A stretch of 64,000 bases of DNA, taken from the NCBI RefSeq assembly GCF_009707865.1, contig NZ_WMBA01000008.1:108674-172673 (forward strand), given 5' to 3'. Positions 7,337-15,117 of the stretch are shown here, one piece after another (positions within the stretch are counted from its first letter, which is position 1; every line of letters starts with the position of its first letter). A program made the translations under genes and the position numbers. This DNA is from Amycolatopsis pithecellobii (GTDB lineage Bacteria > Actinomycetota > Actinomycetes > Mycobacteriales > Pseudonocardiaceae). Under the pieces are notes generated by a model that ran no database searches, was not told the DNA's origin, and saw nothing but the letters and a program-made list of their open reading frames with translations.

Positions 7337-9411
7337 GCCAGCTCCTTCTTCAACCAGTGCACCTGGACGTGCATCAGATTCTCCGCGACGGCCTCGTCCT
7401 GTGGCGTCATGTGCGTCGTGCCGGCCAGCGGCAGGAAGGTGTGCGCGCGCCCGGCCGCGAGCAGCGCCGACGACAACCGCAGCGAATGCGCGACGAAGAC
7501 GTTGTCATCCACGAGCCCGTGCACGATCAGCAGCGCACGCCGCAGGTTCTCCGCGTCGGCGAGCAGCGAATTCCGTTCGTACGCCGCGGGATCGTCCTGC
7601 GGGGTGCCCAGATACCGCTCCGTGTAATGCGTGTCGTACAGGGACCAGTCGGTGACCGGCGCGCCCGCGACCGCCGCGTGGAAGACGTCCGGGCGCCGCA
7701 GCACGGCGAGCGCGGACAGATACCCGCCGTAGGACCAGCCGCGGATCGCGACCCGCGAAAGGTCTAGTTCCGGATGCTCCGCCGCGACCGCGTGCAGCGC
7801 GTCCACCTGATCGGTCAGTGTCACGCCCGCCAGCTCGCCCGCGACTTCCCGTTCCCACGTGGGTCCTCGCCCCGGCGTGCCGCGGCCGTCGGCGACGAGC
7901 ACCGCGAAACCCTGATCGGCGAACCATTGTGAGGTCAGGAACGCGTTGCGGCTGTGCAGTACCCGCTGCGCGTGCGGCCCGCCGTACGGGTCGAGCAGCA
8001 CGGGCAGTTTCGCCCCCGGCTGATGCCCGGCGGGCAGCAACAAGGCCGCCCGCAGCCCGCGTTCGCCCACGGTGAGCCACCGCGGCCGCGGCTCGATGCC
8101 GGGATCCTCCGGGTACGAACGGATCTTCGCGACCGGCGCGCCGCCGCGCAGCACGGACACCTGCGGCCCAGTGTGTTCGAGGCTCCACGACGACAGGACG
8201 GTGACCTCCGCCGAACCCGCACCGACGTGCACACCGTCCGAAGTGGACAGGCGGGTCGCCCCATCCGGGCCGGTGCGGTAAACGTGGATCTGCGTCGGAT
8301 CGGAATCCGAGGCGCTGAACAGGATTTCGGCCCCGACGTCGAGCACCGAGCGCACCTGCAGATCCGGGCCCGTCACCGGTACCCCGTCGACCATCAGCCG
8401 GTACGCATCGTCCACTGTGGACACATGGACGAGCCGCCCATCGGCCGTCCACGCAGGCACACCCGCCACGAGCTCGACCCAGCGCGGATCGGTTTCGGCG
8501 TGCAGCAACTTCGTCGCGCCCGTCGCCGGATCCACCGAGTGGATCTCGAACGTGCGCTGATCCCGGCTCTGCACCGCCAGCAGCGGCGGCCCACCGGCGG
8601 ACCAGTGCACCGCCGCGAGGTACTCCCAGTCACCGCGTTGAACGTCCACGCGCGTGCCGTCCAGCCCGACAATGGCCAGCGATACGTCGACATTCCGCTC
8701 ACCCGCGGCGGGGTAGGCGACGGTCGTGCCGGGGACGTCCGGGTTCGCCGGGTCCGCGATCGTCCAGCGTGGGACTTCGGTGCGGTCGCTGCGCTCCACG
8801 AGCAGGCTCGTCCCGTCGGGCGACCACCAGTACCCGCGCGTGCGCCCCATCTCCTCACCCGCGATGAACTCCGCGAGCCCCCACGCAACCTGGTCGCCGT
8901 CCTCACTCCCGTCACCGATCAGCAGCCGGCCCTGGCCGGTCGCGAGGTCGATCACCCGCAGCCGGCGGTCACGGACGTAGGCGACCTGCGTGCCCGCCGG
9001 GTTCGGTCGCGGGTCGACAACGGCGCCACCGACCAGCTCGGCGACCTTCCTGGTCCGCAGATCGACCGTGTAAAGCTTGCCGGACAAGGAAAAAGCGGCG
9101 ATCCGCAACTCGGCGTCGGTGGCGTAGCCGACCACTCCGCCCGCCCGCTCCCGGCTGCGTTCGCGGCGCGCCCGCTCCTCGGGCGGCAGGCTCTCCTCGC
9201 CGGGAAGCAGCTCGACCGCGTCGACGATCTTCGTCTCCGCCCCCGAGGCGAGCTCCAGCTCCCACAGGCTGTTGCGCCGATCCGTGCCCGACTCCGACCG
9301 CAGGAAAAGCAGTCTCGACCCGTCGGGCGCGACCCGGAACTCCCGGGGCGTGCCGAGCGTGAAGCGCTGCGTGCGGGCCTGTTTGCGGAGGAAGGACAGC
9401 TCGTCGGTCAC
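7333..9411 (-). CDS. S9-family serine peptidase (prolyl oligopeptidase/DPP IV type)
   Basis: 692 residues. The first about 430 form a WD/beta-propeller-like domain (DPP IV N-terminal type, with repeated strands such as PDGTSLLVER). The rest is an alpha/beta-hydrolase domain with the nucleophile in GWSYGGY (Ser560), the acidic residue in HGLVDDNV and the histidine in GTTHM. There is no signal peptide, so it is probably cytoplasmic and trims peptides after proline or similar residues. GTG at 9411 is the only start that fits the N-terminus. It diverges from the aminotransferase gene. Confidence 0.88.
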   Translation of the reverse strand: MTDELSFLRKQARTQRFTLGTPREFRVAPDGSRLLFLRSESGTDRRNSLWELELASGAETKIVDAVELLPGEESLPPEERARRERSRERAGGVVGYATDAELRIAAFSLSGKLYTVDLRTRKVAELVGGAVVDPRPNPAGTQVAYVRDRRLRVIDLATGQGRLLIGDGSEDGDQVAWGLAEFIAGEEMGRTRGYWWSPDGTSLLVERSDRTEVPRWTIADPANPDVPGTTVAYPAAGERNVDVSLAIVGLDGTRVDVQRGDWEYLAAVHWSAGGPPLLAVQSRDQRTFEIHSVDPATGATKLLHAETDPRWVELVAGVPAWTADGRLVHVSTVDDAYRLMVDGVPVTGPDLQVRSVLDVGAEILFSASDSDPTQIHVYRTGPDGATRLSTSDGVHVGAGSAEVTVLSSWSLEHTGPQVSVLRGGAPVAKIRSYPEDPGIEPRPRWLTVGERGLRAALLLPAGHQPGAKLPVLLDPYGGPHAQRVLHSRNAFLTSQWFADQGFAVLVADGRGTPGRGPTWEREVAGELAGVTLTDQVDALHAVAAEHPELDLSRVAIRGWSYGGYLSALAVLRRPDVFHAAVAGAPVTDWSLYDTHYTERYLGTPQDDPAAYERNSLLADAENLRRALLIVHGLVDDNVFVAHSLRLSSALLAAGRAHTFLPLAGTTHMTPQDEAVAENLMHVQVHWLKKELA

Positions 9412-9542
9412 CTTCGCACTCTCTCAGAACGGCCGGTATGTTGGCGAGTGTGCCCAGTAGCACAACGATTGACCGCTGTCCGGGGAAAGTACGCAACAAA
9501 GCGGCCCTGATCAGCACAGTTTCCGGCTCTAATCTGTTGAGC

Positions 9543-10745
9543 ATGACGACCACCGCAGAGTTCATCGCGCTCGACGAACGCTGGAGCACGCACAACTACC
9601 ACCCGCTGCCGGTGGTCATCACCGAAGGCGAAGGCGCCTGGGTCACCGACACCGAGGGCAAGCGCTACCTGGACTTCCTGTCCGCGTACTCGGCGCTCAA
9701 TTTCGGTCACCGGCACCCGGATCTCGTCGCGGCGGCCATCGAACAGCTGGGCCGGGTCACGTTGACCTCGCGGGCGTTTCACCACGACCAGCTGGGCCTG
9801 TTCTGCGCGGAGCTGGCCGAACTGACCGGCACCGAGATGGTGCTGCCGATGAACTCGGGCGCCGAGGCGGTCGAATCGGCGTTGAAGGTCGCGCGAAAAT
9901 GGGCGTACGAGGTGAAGGGAATCCCGGACGGCACAGCCGAAATCGTGGTCGCCGGGTCGAACTTCCACGGCCGCACCACGACAATCGTGTCGTTCTCGAC
10001 CGACGAGACCGCGCGGGCGCACTTCGGTCCGTTCACCCCCGGGTTCGTGGTGGTCAAATACGGGGACGCGGCCGCGCTGCGGGACGCGATCACCGACCGG
10101 ACGGCGGCGGTGTTGCTGGAACCGGTGCAGGGCGAGGCGGGTGTGATCGTGCCGCCGGACGGTTATCTCGCGGGGGCGCGGCGGCTGTGTGACGAACACG
10201 GTGTGCTGCTGATCGCCGACGAGATCCAGTCCGGTCTCGCCCGCACCGGCACCCTGCTGGCGCTCGACCACGAACATGTCCGGGCGGACCTGTACACGCT
10301 GGGCAAGGCACTGGGCGGGGGGATCATGCCGCTGTCGGCGGTAGTCGGGCGGCGCGAGGTGCTGGGCGTGCTGAAACCCGGCGAGCACGGCTCGACGTTC
10401 GGCGGCAACCCGCTGGCGTGCGCCGTCGGCCGCACGGTGATCAAGCTATTGGCGACCGGCGAGTTCCAGCAGCGTTCGACGGCGCTCGGCGCGCACCTGC
10501 ACGCGCGGCTGGGCGAGCTGATCGGCGACGGCCTCGCGGAGGTCCGGGGCCGCGGCCTGTGGGCGGGTGTCGACATCACGCCGGGCGGCCTGTCGGGCCG
10601 GGAGGCGTCGGCGGCGCTGGCCGGGAAAGGCGTGCTGTGCAAGGAAACGCACGGGAACACGCTGCGCATCGCACCGCCACTGGTGATCAGCGAGGACGAC
10701 CTGGACCGCGGCATCGACGCGATCGCCGAGGTGGTCAGGCGCTGA
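9543..10745 (+). CDS. rocD: Ornithine-oxo-acid aminotransferase
   Basis: 400 residues of the class III PLP aminotransferase family, converting ornithine and 2-oxoglutarate to glutamate semialdehyde and glutamate in arginine catabolism. Markers are PMNSGAEAVESALK, the NFHGRT glycine loop, IADEIQSGLARTG (cofactor Asp), TLGKALGGG with the Schiff-base lysine, and HGSTFGGNPLA. ATG at 9543 begins MTTTAEFIALDERW as expected for the family; 35 open codons upstream are not family sequence. The gene faces a degraded GNAT gene at its 3' end and overlaps it by 11 bases. Confidence 0.92.
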   Translation: MTTTAEFIALDERWSTHNYHPLPVVITEGEGAWVTDTEGKRYLDFLSAYSALNFGHRHPDLVAAAIEQLGRVTLTSRAFHHDQLGLFCAELAELTGTEMVLPMNSGAEAVESALKVARKWAYEVKGIPDGTAEIVVAGSNFHGRTTTIVSFSTDETARAHFGPFTPGFVVVKYGDAAALRDAITDRTAAVLLEPVQGEAGVIVPPDGYLAGARRLCDEHGVLLIADEIQSGLARTGTLLALDHEHVRADLYTLGKALGGGIMPLSAVVGRREVLGVLKPGEHGSTFGGNPLACAVGRTVIKLLATGEFQQRSTALGAHLHARLGELIGDGLAEVRGRGLWAGVDITPGGLSGREASAALAGKGVLCKETHGNTLRIAPPLVISEDDLDRGIDAIAEVVRR

Positions 10746-11050
10746 GCGGGTACTCCAGCCAGACGTTCGGTTCGACGTAGATGCCGAGATCCTGCTCAAC
10801 CGAGGCGAGCACGGGCACGAGCGCGCCGTCGACGACGTTCGGGCCGCCGGCGAGCGGCCTTGACGAACCGGGCGCCGAGGCGTTCGTGGACACGCAGCCA
10901 CGGATCGGCCGGTCACCGGCGCGAAATTCCTGGCCCCGCGGTCGCCGCAGTCCTCCGGCCCATGCGATGCATGAACTTCGCCCCGATGTCACCGAGGGCC
11001 AGTGCGGCGTCCAGCAGATCCGGCCGGGTCGCCAGCGTCTCGACGCGCAT
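10735..11050 (-). pseudogene. Remnant of a GNAT-type acetyltransferase
   Basis: The 5' end reads MRVETLATRPDLLDAALALG, an N-terminus I associate with about 280-residue GNAT-like proteins in actinomycetes. After about 30 codons the frame changes, and the last about 45 codons (GALVPVLASVEQDLGIYVE then PNVWLEYPL) read like the C-terminus of the same protein in another frame. Only about 316 bases remain, so most of the middle is gone and the two ends are out of frame. I infer an internal deletion. The family call is from memory. Confidence 0.6.
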
Positions 11051-11063
11051 ATCGTCTCCCAGT

Positions 11064-11651
11064 GTGAGGGTTGGTATCGCGGTGCTCGCCGCGCTCGGGA
11101 TGGTGGCGCTGGGTTTGTGGCCGCCCGCGTTCCTGCAGCGCGGGCTCGGCGACGGGACGCACAGCACGCTGTTGGACATCCTCGTGCTGCCCACCGAGCC
11201 GTATGTGCTGATCCCGGTCATCGCGCTGATCGCCGGATTCCAGGTGCTCCGGCGCCGGTGGCGGGAAACCGCCTTCTGTGTGGCCGCGACGGCACTCCCC
11301 CTCGCGCTCAACACGTGGGTGCTGAAACCGCTGTTCGGCCACGAGCTGCGCGGCGACCTCGCCTACCCCAGCGGGCACACCGTCGGCCTCGCCACCACCC
11401 TCATTGTGCTGGTTTTCCTTACCCGCCAATGGCTTCTGGCGATCATCGCGGCCGCGGTGACGGCGGCAGCGGGGATCGGACTCGTCGGCCTCGGCTACCA
11501 CTACCCCGTCGACGTCCTCGGCGGGGCCTGCCTGGCGGTCGCCGCCGTGTTCACGTTGTCGCTGGTGCTGCGTCCCGGGCGAGCGCGGTCAGCCGGCTCA
11601 CCGCACGCAGATACTTCTTCCGGTAACCCCCCTGCAGCATCTCCGGAGTGA
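11064..11651 (+). CDS. PAP2-family membrane phosphatase
   Basis: 195 residues with five or six membrane segments. The phosphatase signature is visible as KPLFGHELRGDLAYPSGHT followed by GLGYHYPVDVLGG, which supplies the conserved PSGH and the second histidine plus Asp; the usual SR of motif 3 is not obvious. The family dephosphorylates lipid or isoprenoid phosphates at the membrane. GTG at 11064 directly precedes the hydrophobic N-terminus. It diverges from the GNAT remnant, and its last about 100 bases overlap the convergent zapE gene, giving a hydrophilic tail of doubtful importance. Confidence 0.78.
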   Translation: MRVGIAVLAALGMVALGLWPPAFLQRGLGDGTHSTLLDILVLPTEPYVLIPVIALIAGFQVLRRRWRETAFCVAATALPLALNTWVLKPLFGHELRGDLAYPSGHTVGLATTLIVLVFLTRQWLLAIIAAAVTAAAGIGLVGLGYHYPVDVLGGACLAVAAVFTLSLVLRPGRARSAGSPHADTSSGNPPAASPE

Positions 11652-12564
11652 ACAGCGCCGACAGCGGCTCGCCCGACGCGAGCACCGGGATCGCCCGGTC
11701 GTACAGCCGGTCCGCGAACGCCACCAGCCGCAGCGCGACGTTCTGGTCCGGCGCCGCGTGTACCCCGCGCAGATGCACCAATGGCACCCCGTCCACGAGC
11801 CGGCCGTACTTCGACGGGTGCAGGCTCGCGAGGTGATCACACAGCGCATCGAAGTCGTCGAGGGAAGAACCTTCCTGGGAAGATGCTGACGCTGAAAGTG
11901 TCGCGTCGTCGACCGGCGGGGGCGGCTCGGGCAGGCCGCGGTGCCGGTAGTCAGGACCGTCGACCCGCGTCACCGCGAACCGCGAGGAGAGCGACTGGAT
12001 TTCCCGCAGGAAGTCATCCGCGGCGAACCGGCCCTCTCCGAGCTTGTCCGGCAAGGTGTTCGACGTCGCCGCCACGTACACGCCCGCGTCGGTCAGCTCC
12101 CGCAGTAGCCGGTTGACCAGCATGGTGTCCCCGGGATCATCCAGCTCGAACTCGTCGATCGCGAGCAGCCGGTGCGCCGACAACCGCCGCACCGCCTCGG
12201 CGAAACCGAGCGCGCCGACCAGATGCGTGAGCTCGACGAAGGTTCCGTACGCCTTCGGCGACGGGGCCGCGTGCCAGGTCGAGGCGAGCAGGTGCGTCTT
12301 GCCGACGCCGAAGCCGCCGTCGAGATACAGGCCGGGCTTGCCCACGGGCTCGCCGCCGCCGAACAGGCGGAACCGGGATTTCTTCCGTGCCACCGAAATC
12401 CGCCCCGCGAACGCCGAGCACGACTCGACTGCGGCGGCCTGGCTCGGCTCGTCGGGGTTGGGCACGTAGGTCTCGAACCGGACGGCGTCGAACCGGGGCG
12501 GTGGCACGAGCGAGGAAATCAGCTCGTCCGCGCCTATCTCCGGACGACGGTCGGTCAGGTGCAT
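11551..12564 (-). CDS. zapE: Cell division protein ZapE (AFG1-like ATPase)
   Basis: 337 residues of the ZapE/AFG1 P-loop ATPase family, which in proteobacteria binds FtsZ at the septum. Walker A is GGFGVGKTHLL, Walker B is RLLAIDEFELDD, and a sensor region VYVAATSNTLPDKLGEGRF follows, as in known members. The start at 12564 is ATG and the C-terminus KKYLRAVSRLTALARD is family-like. It overlaps the convergent PAP2 gene by about 100 bases and diverges from the RibD-like gene after a 41-base gap, which should contain both promoters. Confidence 0.88.
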   Translation of the reverse strand: MHLTDRRPEIGADELISSLVPPPRFDAVRFETYVPNPDEPSQAAAVESCSAFAGRISVARKKSRFRLFGGGEPVGKPGLYLDGGFGVGKTHLLASTWHAAPSPKAYGTFVELTHLVGALGFAEAVRRLSAHRLLAIDEFELDDPGDTMLVNRLLRELTDAGVYVAATSNTLPDKLGEGRFAADDFLREIQSLSSRFAVTRVDGPDYRHRGLPEPPPPVDDATLSASASSQEGSSLDDFDALCDHLASLHPSKYGRLVDGVPLVHLRGVHAAPDQNVALRLVAFADRLYDRAIPVLASGEPLSALFTPEMLQGGYRKKYLRAVSRLTALARDAAPATT

Positions 12565-12605
12565 GACCCGAGGTTAAGCGGGCCAGGCTCGTTACGATCC
12601 CCAGC

Positions 12606-13349
12606 ATGCGCATGCTGTGGCCGACCCCACTCGACGATGTCAGCGATGACGACCTGGAGCGGATCTACGGCTTCCCCGCCGGGCTCGACCGCCCGTGGGT
12701 GCAGGTCAACTTCGTGTCCTCCGCGGACGGTGCGGCCACCATCGGCGACGTGTCCGAGGGCCTGTCCCATCCGGCGGACAAGCGCATCTTCCTGCTCAGC
12801 CGGGATCTCGCCGACGTTGTGCTGGTGGGCGCCGGCACCGCGCGAAGCGAAAACTACCGCGGCGCGCGCACCAACCCCGAGCGGCAGGCCCGGCGCAAGA
12901 AGCTGGGCCTGTCCCAGCTGCCGCCGATCGCCGTCGTCAGCGGGCGCGCGCAGCTCGACCCGGCCTCGCCGCTGTTCACCGACACGCGAGTGCCTCCGAT
13001 CGTCATCACCACCGAATCGGCACCACAAGACCGGCGCGCGGCGCTCGCCGACGCGGGCGCCGACATCCTCATCGCAGGCGAGCAGATGATCGACCTGACC
13101 GCCGCCCTCAAGGAGCTCGCCGCCCGCGGCCTGCACCGGATCGACTGCGAAGGCGGCCCGCACCTGTTCGGCGAGCTCATCGCCGAGGACCTGGTGGACC
13201 AGCTGTGCCTCACCGTCGCGCCGCTGCTCGCCGGGCCCGGCGCCGCGCGGATCGCCGAAGGCCGGATGGCCGAGACGCGGCGGCTGGAGCTGGGCTCGAT
13301 CCTCATCGAGGACGGCTACACCATGTTCCGCTACCGCAAGCGCACCTAG
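12606..13349 (+). CDS. RibD C-terminal-like pyrimidine reductase family protein
   Basis: 247 residues of the dihydrofolate-reductase-like RibD C-terminal fold, known from bacterial riboflavin reductases and actinobacterial F420/NADPH-dependent homologues. VNFVSSADGAATIG, the nucleotide loop VVLVGAGTARSENYRG and CEGGPHLFGELIAEDLVDQL are diagnostic. There is no deaminase domain and no riboflavin operon nearby, so this is probably the stand-alone actinobacterial paralogue rather than RibD. ATG at 12606 is followed by a second possible start at 12612. Confidence 0.85.
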   Translation: MRMLWPTPLDDVSDDDLERIYGFPAGLDRPWVQVNFVSSADGAATIGDVSEGLSHPADKRIFLLSRDLADVVLVGAGTARSENYRGARTNPERQARRKKLGLSQLPPIAVVSGRAQLDPASPLFTDTRVPPIVITTESAPQDRRAALADAGADILIAGEQMIDLTAALKELAARGLHRIDCEGGPHLFGELIAEDLVDQLCLTVAPLLAGPGAARIAEGRMAETRRLELGSILIEDGYTMFRYRKRT

Positions 13350-13358
13350 GCTGGTGAG

Positions 13359-13883
13359 ATGGCGACGATCCGGTCCGCACGCCTGGATCTGGTGGAACTG
13401 ACCGGAAACCTCCTGCGGCTGATCCTGGACAGGGACCTCGGCGCGCTCGCGGCAGCGCTCGGCGCCGACGTGAGCCCGGAGTGGGCGGACCTCGTCCCGG
13501 CGCAGGACAACCTCAGAACCCTCCGCGCCGAACCCGACGCCCAGCCGTGGCTGTCGCGCGGGATCTTGTTGCGTGAAGCCGGGGTCATGGTCGGCGAGGT
13601 CGGTTTCCACGATCTGCCCGACGAACTGGCCGTGGTCGAGGTCGGCTACGAGGTGCTGCCCCGGTTCCGGCGCCGTGGTATCGCCGCCGAGGCCGTCCGC
13701 GCGCTCACCGGCTGGGCCTTCGCCACCGGGGAGGCCTCGACGGTCTACGCGACGATAGCCCGCACGAATATGGCGTCGATCGGCCTGGTCCGCTCGCTCG
13801 GGTTCGCCTTCCAGGACGATTGTCAAGACCCGGTCGACGGCCAGGTCGTGTTCTACGAAAGCGCACTTCCGCTGTCCGGGTGA
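13359..13883 (+). CDS. GNAT-family N-acetyltransferase
   Basis: 174 residues with the acetyl-CoA-binding motif A as EVGYEVLPRFRRRGIAAEAV and motif B around IARTNMASIGLVRSLGF, typical of RimJ/RimL-like acetyltransferases. The substrate is unknown. It lies 9 bases after the RibD-like gene and 15 bases before the DNA ligase on the same strand, so the three may be cotranscribed. Confidence 0.83.
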   Translation: MATIRSARLDLVELTGNLLRLILDRDLGALAAALGADVSPEWADLVPAQDNLRTLRAEPDAQPWLSRGILLREAGVMVGEVGFHDLPDELAVVEVGYEVLPRFRRRGIAAEAVRALTGWAFATGEASTVYATIARTNMASIGLVRSLGFAFQDDCQDPVDGQVVFYESALPLSG

Positions 13884-13898
13884 GGCACAATCGGGCAC

Positions 13899-14999
13899 AT
13901 GGTGCCGCTCAGCCCGCCGATCCAGCCGATGCTGGCGCGTGCGGTGAAGACCATCCCGGACACCGGCGGGATGCTGTTCGAACCCAAGTGGGACGGGTTC
14001 CGCTGCCTGGTCTTCCGCGACGGAGACCAGCTCACTTTGCAGTCCCGCGCGGGTAAACCGCTCAACCGCTACTTCCCTGAGGTGCTCGCCGAGCTGAGCG
14101 CGGTGCTGCCCGAGCAGGTCGTGCTGGACGGCGAACTCGTCGTCGCCCACGACGGGCATCTGGACTTCGACGCGCTCACCGAGCGGATCCACCCGGCCAA
14201 GAGCCGCGTCACCATGCTCGCCGAGAACGTACCGGCCACGTTCGTCGCGTTCGATCTGCTCGCGCTCGGCGAAGAGTCCTTTGTGGACGAACCGACGAGC
14301 GCCCGCCGGGACAGGCTGGAGAAGCTGACCGGCATCAAGATCACCCCTGCGACCTCGGATCCGGCCATTGCGCGCGAGTGGTTCACCCTGTTCGAGGGCG
14401 CCGGGCTCGACGGGGTCATCGGCAAACCGCTGGACGCGCCGTACCAGCCGGGCAAGCGGATCATGGCCAAGTACAAGCACGCGCGCACCGCGGACTGTGT
14501 CGTCGCGGGCCTGCGCTGGCACGCCGATTCCGCGCCGGGGGAGGCGGTGGGCTCGCTGCTCCTCGGCCTCTATGACGACCGCGAGATCCTGCACCACGTC
14601 GGCGTCGTCGGCGCGTTCGCGGCGGCGCGTCGGCGGGAACTGGCCACGGAACTGGCCGGCCTGATCACCGACGGCGAGCACCCGTGGCTCGGTGACGCCG
14701 TCGTCGAAGGCCAGCGCCTGCCCGGCGGCATCACGCGCTGGCGCAGCACCGAGCAGCCATGGGTGCCGCTGCGACTGGAGCGGGTCGTCGAAGTCGGCTA
14801 CGAGCACACCGAAGGCGGCCATCCCGCCCGTTTCCGGCACACCGCGCAGTTCGTGCGCTGGCGCCCGGACCGCGAACCGGCCTCGTGCGGCTACGCACAG
14901 CTCGACGAGCCCGCGCGCTACGACCTCGAGGCCCTGCTTGCCAAGCCGACCGAAAGTAGGCCGGCCCGGCCAACCGGCGGCCCGCCTACGTTTCGCTGA
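13899..14999 (+). CDS. ligC: ATP-dependent DNA ligase, LigC type
   Basis: 366 residues. The nucleotidyltransferase domain carries the adenylated lysine in FEPKWDGFRC (motif I), then DGELVV, TFVAFDLLAL and EGAGLDGVIGK. The second KPL/MAKYKHARTADCVV region leads into the OB-fold domain. The length and the lack of primase or nuclease domains match LigC, a backup end-joining or repair ligase in actinobacteria. No Ku gene is adjacent. The last 18 codons run into a dispersed repeat (14946-15025), so the original C-terminus may have been shorter or different. Confidence 0.88.
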   Translation: MVPLSPPIQPMLARAVKTIPDTGGMLFEPKWDGFRCLVFRDGDQLTLQSRAGKPLNRYFPEVLAELSAVLPEQVVLDGELVVAHDGHLDFDALTERIHPAKSRVTMLAENVPATFVAFDLLALGEESFVDEPTSARRDRLEKLTGIKITPATSDPAIAREWFTLFEGAGLDGVIGKPLDAPYQPGKRIMAKYKHARTADCVVAGLRWHADSAPGEAVGSLLLGLYDDREILHHVGVVGAFAAARRRELATELAGLITDGEHPWLGDAVVEGQRLPGGITRWRSTEQPWVPLRLERVVEVGYEHTEGGHPARFRHTAQFVRWRPDREPASCGYAQLDEPARYDLEALLAKPTESRPARPTGGPPTFR

Positions 15000-15025
15000 T
15001 CGCCGTGACTGCCGGTCGGCTTGGC
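14946..15025 (+). repeat. Dispersed about 80 bp repeat, copy A
   Basis: It starts CCGACCGAAAGTAGGCCGGC and contains an inverted-repeat half that returns as GCCTACGTTTC, followed by a segment like GATCGCCGTGACTGCCGGTC. The same layout recurs at 21047-21127 with 19 of 20 identical bases at the left end. It supplies the last codons of ligC and could act as its terminator. Confidence 0.6.
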
Positions 15026-15117
15026 AACAACCAGCACAGTCAACGGAGAAGTGCAGCTACGTTGACCCGCTTACCGGCCGCTCACCCGGTACGTGCGAAG
15101 GTCGGAAGCGTACGTGG

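Noticed and set aside
9438..9542. 35-codon extension upstream of rocD
   Set aside because: Not family-like; ATG 9543 gives the normal N-terminus and the extension covers the promoter region.
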